Shown piece by piece: positions 1 to 4,715 of a stretch of 5,895 bases of DNA. Origin of the DNA: an uncultured Gammaproteobacteria bacterium. GTDB taxonomy: Bacteria > Pseudomonadota > Gammaproteobacteria > Arenicellales > UBA868. The stretch is taken from the NCBI GenBank assembly GCA_913051905.1, contig CAJXBY010000163.1:1-5895 (forward strand). Direction: 5' to 3'. A model generated the notes under the pieces. The model did not search any database, was not told the origin of the DNA, and saw only the letters and a program-made list of their open reading frames with translations. Every line of letters begins with the position of its first letter. Position 1 is the first letter of the stretch. Made by a program: the position numbers and the translations under genes.

Positions 1-1183
1 CCAAGAGGAACATAGAGATACAACCGACGAGTTGGCCCATGAAGGTTATTGCCGGGACGCCTTCGGCAGGTGGCGGATATCCACCCAGAAGAATACCAAC
101 TGACAAGACGCCAATAATGCCGCAGGTCCCATGTACGGATACCGCACCCACTGCATCGTCGATTCCCCAACTGGTGATCAGCTTATGGCTGTATGGAATC
201 ACAACGCCACCCAGGAAACCGAGCGCAAATGCCGTACCCGGATACCAGAGATCAAGGCCGGATGCTGCGCAGAAGATGCCACCCAGTGCACCGGACATCA
301 TCCAGAACGGGTCTTTGGTCAGCGTGTAGGCTCCGATAATACCGCCGGCAAATCCCATCAGGGTGTTGAATGCAAATGACGACAGGTTTGATGGTGTGCC
401 ATAAATGGTGATCCAGCCTAGATCGGCAGAGGTGCCGGCCATCGCTGCGGGATAAATCAGACACCCGCCGAGGAAACCGAAGAAGCCGATGATGATAATC
501 ATCAGTCCTGCGATCGTCAGCGGTGCATTATGGCCTCGTAACTCGTTTGCCGACCCATCCGCATTGAATCTGCCGACGCGTGGACCCAAATTGATCAGTA
601 CACCCAAGGCAAAAAAGCCCGAGATCATATGTACCACGCCCGCCGCACCGACGTCGTGATAGCCCCAATCAACGACTAACCAGCCGCCTGTGGACCAGCC
701 CCAACCCGCGCCGATAATCCATACGACGGAACCGACCAGCACGGCCAGGATAATCCAGGCCCCCATGCGAATCCGTTCGATCACAGAGCCCGACACGATG
801 GAAGCAGTGGTCGCCGCAAAGAGTGTAAATGCGGCCCAGAATATTCCCGATGCTCCATCCTGCAGGTTCGGGCCCATGCCGTCACTCCAGGGCACGTAGT
901 ACTGCGCAAACTCTGCGCTGGCATCAGGTATAAAGATGTTGCCCGTGCCGTACGCCCAGTAAAGCCACCAACCGAACAGAAAGAATGTCGGAATCATGAA
1001 CGCAAAGGCAAGAATGTTCTTGACCCCCGATGCCAAAACGTTCCTGACCCTTGACACACCCATTTCGTACATCATAAAGCCGGCATGAATCGCCACCATG
1101 ATGGCAGTACACCACCAGTAGTAGGCCTCCATGCTGACATCGACGGCAGCGTTGACTACCGCTAATACTTCTTCAGGACTCAT
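1..1183 (-). CDS. amt: Amt-family ammonium transporter, C-terminus cut by the left window edge
   Basis: Inner-membrane channel of the Amt/Mep/Rh family that conducts ammonium (often also methylammonium). I translated 394 codons from the ATG at 1183 with no stop before the window edge. Hydrophobic segments lie at about residues 21-41, 56-79, 111-134, 141-160, 180-200, 220-243, 262-288, 292-308, 315-332, 345-368 and from 376, so about ten of the usual eleven helices are complete. The two pore histidines are visible: H185 in GVVHMISG and H351 in SVHGTCG. D177, eight residues before H185, matches the structural aspartate of E. coli AmtB (D160), and F122 probably matches its gate phenylalanine. 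There is no cleavable signal peptide: the N-terminus runs straight into helix 1, and YEMGVSRVRNVL replaces the usual GGLxRxKN pattern, so this is a divergent Amt. The start is supported by a Shine-Dalgarno sequence GGAGGGG at 1199-1193, 9 nt upstream. It is divergent from the glutamine synthetase-family gene. No PII gene (glnK) precedes it. Family assignment is secure; the exact substrate is not. Confidence 0.95.
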   Translation of the reverse strand, partial: MSPEEVLAVVNAAVDVSMEAYYWWCTAIMVAIHAGFMMYEMGVSRVRNVLASGVKNILAFAFMIPTFFLFGWWLYWAYGTGNIFIPDASAEFAQYYVPWSDGMGPNLQDGASGIFWAAFTLFAATTASIVSGSVIERIRMGAWIILAVLVGSVVWIIGAGWGWSTGGWLVVDWGYHDVGAAGVVHMISGFFALGVLINLGPRVGRFNADGSANELRGHNAPLTIAGLMIIIIGFFGFLGGCLIYPAAMAGTSADLGWITIYGTPSNLSSFAFNTLMGFAGGIIGAYTLTKDPFWMMSGALGGIFCAASGLDLWYPGTAFALGFLGGVVIPYSHKLITSWGIDDAVGAVSVHGTCGIIGVLSVGILLGGYPPPAEGVPAITFMGQLVGCISMFLL

Positions 1184-1192
1184 TGTTGATAA

Positions 1193-1199
1193 CCCCTCC
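1193..1199 (-). promoter_or_regulatory. Ribosome binding site of amt
   Basis: GGAGGGG on the minus strand, 9 nt before the ATG at 1183. It is a strong match to the anti-Shine-Dalgarno sequence and fixes the Amt start. Confidence 0.8.
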
Positions 1200-1296
1200 G
1201 AATCAGGTTAATCCCCCAGGGAAGTTGCAACTCGGAGCGAGCGGCGCTGAGACATAAGCGGTCGGGCGAGTTGTTACTCCCTGATCCACTAACGAA

Positions 1297-1342
1297 GCAC
1301 CTTGCAGATGGGTGCACCTGAACCAAAATTGGTTGCAGATGG
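1297..1342. repeat. Cluster of repeated half-sites, possible regulator binding region
   Basis: The 10-bp word TTGCAGATGG occurs twice in direct orientation, at 1302-1311 and 1333-1342, exactly 31 bp apart, which is close to three helical turns. The first copy sits inside the inverted pair GCACC (1297-1301), nine bases, GGTGC (1311-1315). GGTGCACC at 1311-1318 is itself an 8-bp palindrome. AACCA (1321-1325), four bases, TGGTT (1329-1333) forms another inverted pair. The GCACC/GGTGC halves resemble NtrC half-sites, but the classical NtrC spacer is about five bases, not nine. These are direct sequence observations; an operator role is inference. Confidence 0.4.
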
Positions 1343-1350
1343 ACGATCAG

Positions 1351-1369
1351 TTTACAGTAAAGTTACAGT
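1351..1369. repeat. TTACAGT direct repeat overlapping a TTTAC-A-GTAAA palindrome
   Basis: TTACAGT occurs at 1352-1358 and 1363-1369, 11 bp apart, so both copies face the same side of the helix. The first copy lies within an 11-bp palindrome, TTTAC A GTAAA (1351-1361). This arrangement is typical of a dimeric regulator site, but no cognate regulator gene is present in the window. Confidence 0.4.
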
Positions 1370-1562
1370 CAATACCAAATTTATGAAGAAAAAGTTCAGC
1401 GCTTTGCTCTTTGAAAAAGCCGACGTAACACATTGAAAAATAGCATTAAAACTGGAACTGAATAGACCAATTCTGTACGATGAATAAATTTCGTTCAAAA
1501 TGTCGTGTGGAGTCTCTTTTGTGGGGGGAATCACTTGTTTCGTTTTGAACACTTTACCGATC

Positions 1563-1567
1563 AGGAG
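1563..1567 (+). promoter_or_regulatory. Ribosome binding site that decides the GTG start of glnT
   Basis: AGGAG ends 10 nt before the GTG at 1578. An in-frame TGA at 1569-1571 closes the reading frame just upstream, and the next in-frame methionines are residues 45 and 46, inside the conserved N-terminal domain. GTG at 1578 is therefore the only plausible start. Confidence 0.75.
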
Positions 1568-1577
1568 CTGACAGATT

Positions 1578-2930
1578 GTGACTGAAGAAAATCTACAACA
1601 GTTGAAGAACGAGTTAGAAAAACGCGGTGTCCGTTATTGCCTTCCGACCTACGTTGATATTCATGGCGTGGCGAAGTCGAAATTCGTACCGATTAATCAT
1701 TTCGAACGGATGATGGGTGGATCAGAGCTGTGTACGGGTGCAGCGCTTGATGGTGTCCCTCAAGAGGTCAGCGATGAAGAGGTTTCGTCGCGTCCAGACC
1801 CCGCGAGCATGATCGTTCTGCCCTGGAGGAAGGATGTTGCCTGGTTTGCAAGCGACTTATGGTGTGAAGGAGAACCCTTTGAGCCGTGCAGCCGGAATAT
1901 CTTCAAAAAGGTGCTGGCACAGGCGACAGATTTGGGCTACACCTTTAATTTCGGTATTGAGCCAGAGTTCTTTCTTCTTAAAGAGGCTGACGATGGTGGG
2001 TTTGGTCCCATTGGACCGCGGGATGATATGGCCAAACCAGCCTACGATATTCGTTCTACTCTTGATAGCTTCGAGTTGCTGGAAGAGATCGTCGAGGCCC
2101 TGAACAGTGTGGGGTTCGATGTCTATTCCTATGATCACGAAGACGGGAACGGCCAGTTCGAGATCGATTTCATGTACCGGGATGGGTTGACTATGGCGGA
2201 TCGATTTGTGTTTTTTCGCCATCTTATACAGGAACTCGCGCACCGTAGAGGGTATTTTGCGTCGTTCATGCCCAAGCCATTTGCGGATCGTGCCGGAAGC
2301 GGTGCTCACTACAACATGTCGCTGGCAGATATCCGTTCGGGGGAGAATCTATTTACCTCTGATGACGACCCGCGTGGTTGTGGCATCACGGAGCTGGGTT
2401 ACTGGTTCATCGGAGGTATTCTGAAACATCTGCCTGCCTTGTCCGCTGTGATCTCGCCTACTGTCAACAGCTACAAACGCTTAATCAAGACTGGCAGCAT
2501 GTCTGGCTTTACCTGGGCCCCTGTTTTCGCCTGCTTTGGCAACAACAACCGCACCAATTCGATCCGGGTGCCGCTGGGTGGTGAACGGGTAGAACTGCGT
2601 GCTGCAGACATTGCCAATAATCCCTATCTCGGTGGCGCGATGGTGCTGGCCGCAGGGCTTGAAGGCGTGCGGCTGAAGATCGATCCCGGACCGCCGCACA
2701 CTGAAAACATGTATCTGAAAACCGATGCGGAACTTGCTGAACTCGGCGTGGGTTATTTGCCGCGTAACCTCGGTGAGGCCATTGATGCATTCGAGGCAGA
2801 TGATCTGGGCCGGGAAGTGATGGGTGATCTGATGTTCAGGACCTACACGGAATTCAAACGTGCCGAGTGGGACAGCTACATGACGCACGTCAGTGACTGG
2901 GAAGTGGAACGCTATCTCAAACTGTGGTGA
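1578..2930 (+). CDS. glnT: Type III glutamine synthetase / gamma-glutamylmethylamide synthetase family ligase (GlnT/GmaS)
   Basis: A cytosolic ATP-dependent ligase of 450 residues that should join glutamate to ammonia or a small alkylamine through gamma-glutamyl phosphate. N-terminal domain: residues 1-105, with VDIHGVAKSKFVPI at 26-39. Catalytic-domain motifs in order are GIEPEFFL with metal ligands E128 and E130; HEDGNGQFEIDF with H187 and E195; GSGAHYNMSL with H244; NSYKRL at 297-302; GNNNRTNSIR with R325 and R330; and VELRAADIANNPYL with E339 and R341. Length and motifs fit the GlnT/GmaS branch rather than housekeeping GlnA. Where GlnA has the flap YEAP, whose glutamate helps deprotonate ammonium, this protein has TWAP (312-315). 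From memory, GmaS and gamma-glutamylputrescine synthetase have a similar WAP pattern, which favours an amine substrate, though type III enzymes may share it. The GlnA adenylylation motif NLYDLP is degenerate here (NMYLKT, Y379), so GlnE control is doubtful. The gene starts with GTG, diverges from amt and is followed 40 bp later by the hydrolase gene. Substrate is unresolved between ammonia and methylamine. Confidence 0.92.
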   Translation: MTEENLQQLKNELEKRGVRYCLPTYVDIHGVAKSKFVPINHFERMMGGSELCTGAALDGVPQEVSDEEVSSRPDPASMIVLPWRKDVAWFASDLWCEGEPFEPCSRNIFKKVLAQATDLGYTFNFGIEPEFFLLKEADDGGFGPIGPRDDMAKPAYDIRSTLDSFELLEEIVEALNSVGFDVYSYDHEDGNGQFEIDFMYRDGLTMADRFVFFRHLIQELAHRRGYFASFMPKPFADRAGSGAHYNMSLADIRSGENLFTSDDDPRGCGITELGYWFIGGILKHLPALSAVISPTVNSYKRLIKTGSMSGFTWAPVFACFGNNNRTNSIRVPLGGERVELRAADIANNPYLGGAMVLAAGLEGVRLKIDPGPPHTENMYLKTDAELAELGVGYLPRNLGEAIDAFEADDLGREVMGDLMFRTYTEFKRAEWDSYMTHVSDWEVERYLKLW

Positions 2931-2970
2931 CCGTAGCTGGCTTTGAGATTATAGGAATCGTGGATAGCTC

Positions 2971-3984
2971 ATGACCGGCCAAATCATTGAATATGAACTG
3001 GGCGATGTTGAACTGATATCCGGGGAAATCTTGAGATCTGCAGTTTTGGTCGCCGGGACTTGGGGTCAACTGGCGCCAGCGCGTGACAATGTCATCGTGC
3101 TGCCGACCTACTACACCGGAACCCACGAAGGGTACGAACCGCTCGTCGGCCCCGGTCGGGTTTTCGACACGGACCGTTATTTTGTGGTGTCGCCGAATCT
3201 GTTCGGGAACGGGGTATCCACATCACCCAGCAATGCCGTTGAGGCTAACGCAGGGTCTCGTTTTCCGCAGATTGATGTCTATGACAACGTCTTGTGTCAG
3301 CACCGCCTGCTGACTGAGAAGTTTGATGTCTCGAGCATTCCGCTCGTGGCAGGCTGGTCCATGGGGGCCCTCCAGGCATTTCACTGGGCGGTGGCTTTTC
3401 CCGACATGGTGCAACGGATCTTGCCCTGGTGCGGATCGGCCCGCTGTTCCGTCCACAACCAGGTATTTCTCGCAGGTGTTGAAGCTGCGCTGACCGCAGA
3501 CCCTGTCTATGCGGAAGGTCATTACGATGTGCCTCCGGTCACAGGTCTCAGAGCCTTCGGGCGGGTGTATTGTGGCTGGGCTTATTCTCAGTCGTTCTTC
3601 CGGGATGGACTCTGGTCGGAGCTGGGATTTGAGACGCTGGAGGATCTGCTTTCCTTCTGGGAAAAAGATCACCTCGCCTGGGATGCCAACAATCTCCTGG
3701 TCAAGCTCAGGACCTGGCAGGGTGCCGATGTCGGTAAATGGCGTCACACGGGCGGTGGATTCGAACAGGCGTTGGCGTCGATTAAAGCTCGGGCCATCGT
3801 CATGCCTTCAAGAACGGATCTGTATTTTCCACCCGAGGACAGTGCTGTAGAGGTCCGACACATGCCCAACGCCGAACTGCGGGTTATCGAGTCAGTGTGG
3901 GGACACTGTGCCGGTGGGCCCGGTCGTGAGGCGAGCGCGATGACTCAGTTGCAGGCGGCCGTCGAAGATTTGCTGGCGAGCTGA
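2971..3984 (+). CDS. MetX-like alpha/beta hydrolase-fold protein (hydrolase or acyltransferase, role unknown)
   Basis: A predicted cytosolic protein of 337 residues with the alpha/beta-hydrolase fold of the homoserine O-acetyltransferase (MetX) family. The nucleophile elbow is GWSMGA with Ser130, the acid is Asp283 in SRTDLYFP and the base is His312 in WGHCAG, so the triad is intact and in the normal order. MetX-like signatures before the elbow are SPNLFGNG (74-81) and SRFPQIDVYDNVLCQHRLL (96-114). True MetX has GGSMGG at the elbow and typically a GPRFP motif; here W129, A133 and SRFP replace them, so homoserine acetylation should not be assumed. The segment between the elbow and Asp283 forms a lid rich in aromatic residues (for example 194-260). 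The ATG is preceded by an in-frame TAG at 2965-2967, so the start is fixed; the ribosome site is weak (GGA at 2962-2964). It lies 40 bp after glnT on the same strand, suggesting one transcript and a linked role, perhaps on an amide or acyl-amine. No experimentally known function is recognised. Confidence 0.85.
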   Translation: MTGQIIEYELGDVELISGEILRSAVLVAGTWGQLAPARDNVIVLPTYYTGTHEGYEPLVGPGRVFDTDRYFVVSPNLFGNGVSTSPSNAVEANAGSRFPQIDVYDNVLCQHRLLTEKFDVSSIPLVAGWSMGALQAFHWAVAFPDMVQRILPWCGSARCSVHNQVFLAGVEAALTADPVYAEGHYDVPPVTGLRAFGRVYCGWAYSQSFFRDGLWSELGFETLEDLLSFWEKDHLAWDANNLLVKLRTWQGADVGKWRHTGGGFEQALASIKARAIVMPSRTDLYFPPEDSAVEVRHMPNAELRVIESVWGHCAGGPGREASAMTQLQAAVEDLLAS

Positions 3985-4068
3985 TTGTTCCTGAGCGCGA
4001 TGTCGTCGGCTTTTGCGGCGGCCAGGACTCCGTTACAGAAGCAGTGTTTGAAGCTCCCTCTCTCTTCT

Positions 4069-4407
4069 TCACTCAGGGTCGCGGTTGATTCCAATCAGCA
4101 GGCAACCGTTTTCTGTGGTGGAATGATGACAGGTACCGGCAGGGTAGCTGACAAAGTCGCCAGCCTTCAGTTGGGTGCCATCACTTTCAGTCAGATCCCC
4201 TTCGAGTATCAGAAACTCTTCGACCGTGACGTGTTCATGGTGGATAGAGGATGCGCCGGGATCCATCCTGATCACGTACCAGCCCCGCTGCGTGTTCCGG
4301 TCGTAGCCGATATTAAGAAGGTGCATGTCGGTCTGAACGGGGCCTTCCAGGTCGTAGGGGGTGTAGGGAGAATCAAGGATGTTGACGATACGACGTTCAG
4401 GTGGCAT
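4069..4407 (-). CDS. Small single-domain cupin protein
   Basis: A 112-residue protein that is essentially one cupin barrel, likely cytosolic and metal-binding. Cupin motif 1 matches the classical pattern exactly: G51, five residues, H57-E-H59, three residues, E63, six residues, G70. Motif 2 is G83, five residues, P89-A-G91, two residues, H94. The four usual metal ligands (H57, H59, E63, H94) are therefore all present, and the spacer between motifs is short, as in microbial cupins. Start: ATG at 4407 with GGAGGA at 4421-4416, 8 nt upstream. Stop: TGA at 4071-4069. It converges with the hydrolase gene (84 bp between stop codons) and diverges from tmm. Family knowledge: such proteins range from dioxygenases, lyases and isomerases to simple ligand sensors, so the reaction cannot be named. 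A link to methylated-amine metabolism is only positional. It is shorter than most cupin lyases acting on dimethylsulfoniopropionate that I recall. Confidence 0.88.
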   Translation of the reverse strand: MPPERRIVNILDSPYTPYDLEGPVQTDMHLLNIGYDRNTQRGWYVIRMDPGASSIHHEHVTVEEFLILEGDLTESDGTQLKAGDFVSYPAGTCHHSTTENGCLLIGINRDPE

Positions 4408-4583
4408 GTCTAAGGTCCTCCGGGTTGGGTCGATTTGACGTTCACTGACAGTTTGCCGACACCAGATGAAGTTAAGGTGAGCATAACGGAGTTCATTTAG
4501 GTTTTCGATCGCCAGTGATGTTAGAGGCTCGCAAATTGCATAGAATTGGGGGTACCCCGGGTTTAGTGTCGGGATCAGCAGCG

Positions 4584-4610
4584 TTGAATCCGAGCGCCGA
4601 TACCGATAAT
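4584..4610 (+). promoter_or_regulatory. Candidate sigma-70-type promoter for tmm
   Basis: TTGAAT (4584-4589), a 15-base spacer and GATAAT (4605-4610). The -10 box matches consensus at five of six positions and the -35 at four of six, but the spacer is shorter than the preferred 17. Transcription from here would give a leader of roughly 100 nt containing the first two TTCGGT repeats and the third near its end. It is plausible but weak. Confidence 0.3.
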
Positions 4611-4703
4611 TCGACTTGAATTTCGGTAGAGTTCGGTCTCGTTGTCTGGGTTCAGTATCGGGTAGAAGGAGTCAGGGGTTCGGTTGTGCGCCAGGTTTGA
4701 GTG

Positions 4704-4708
4704 AGGAG
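4704..4708 (+). promoter_or_regulatory. Ribosome binding site of tmm
   Basis: AGGAG ends 7 nt before the ATG at 4716. An in-frame GTG at 4710 is too close to this site to be used, so the ATG is preferred. Confidence 0.75.
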
Positions 4709-4715
4709 AGTGCTG

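Larger units (their letters stand above)
1184..1577. promoter_or_regulatory. Divergent intergenic control region between amt and glnT
   Basis: This 394-bp stretch must carry the promoters for amt (leftward) and for the glutamine synthetase-family gene (rightward). The part from about 1351 to 1500 is clearly richer in A and T than the flanking genes. Short repeats at 1297-1342 and 1351-1369 are listed separately. I scanned both strands for the sigma-54 spacing (GG, ten bases, GC) and found no convincing site. I also found no sigma-70 pair close enough to consensus to call. No protein-coding potential is evident. Confidence 0.6.
4408..4715. promoter_or_regulatory. Divergent intergenic region between the cupin gene and tmm
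   Basis: This 308-bp region has no coding feature I can support. It should carry the promoters of the cupin gene and of tmm. It contains a 10-bp perfect palindrome GGGGTACCCC at 4549-4558. It also has three copies of TTCGGT at 4622-4627, 4632-4637 and 4679-4684; the first two are one helical turn apart. Weak promoter-like elements lie at 4584-4610. No structured RNA was recognised. Confidence 0.5.

Noticed and set aside
1523..1540. Possible sigma-54 promoter (G tract followed by TTGT) ahead of glnT
   Set aside because: The -12 element has GT instead of the nearly invariant GC, and the G tract makes the -24 match trivial.
1352..1552. 66-codon open frame with GTG start on the minus strand in the amt-glnT intergenic region
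   Set aside because: No Shine-Dalgarno sequence, no recognisable family, AT-driven composition and overlap with operator-like repeats; more likely chance.
1857..2309. 150-codon open frame on the minus strand inside glnT
   Set aside because: It lies wholly antisense to a gene with intact catalytic motifs, and its translation shows no recognisable domain.
3223..3747. 174-codon open frame on the minus strand inside the hydrolase gene
   Set aside because: Antisense shadow of the MetX-like gene, with no supporting ribosome site or family features.
2971..3984. Annotation as homoserine O-acetyltransferase MetX
   Set aside because: The fold and triad match, but the GGSMGG and GPRFP signatures are altered and the neighbours are nitrogen and amine genes, not methionine genes.
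3985..4068. Possible terminator between the convergent hydrolase and cupin genes
   Set aside because: A hairpin can be drawn (GTCGTC with GGCGGC, around 4001-4021) but it relies on G-U pairs and is not followed by a T tract on either strand, so no intrinsic terminator is called.
3985..4413. 142-codon open frame on the plus strand across the cupin gene
   Set aside because: It is antisense to the cupin, whose motifs, start and ribosome site are clear on the minus strand. It begins directly after the hydrolase stop codon.
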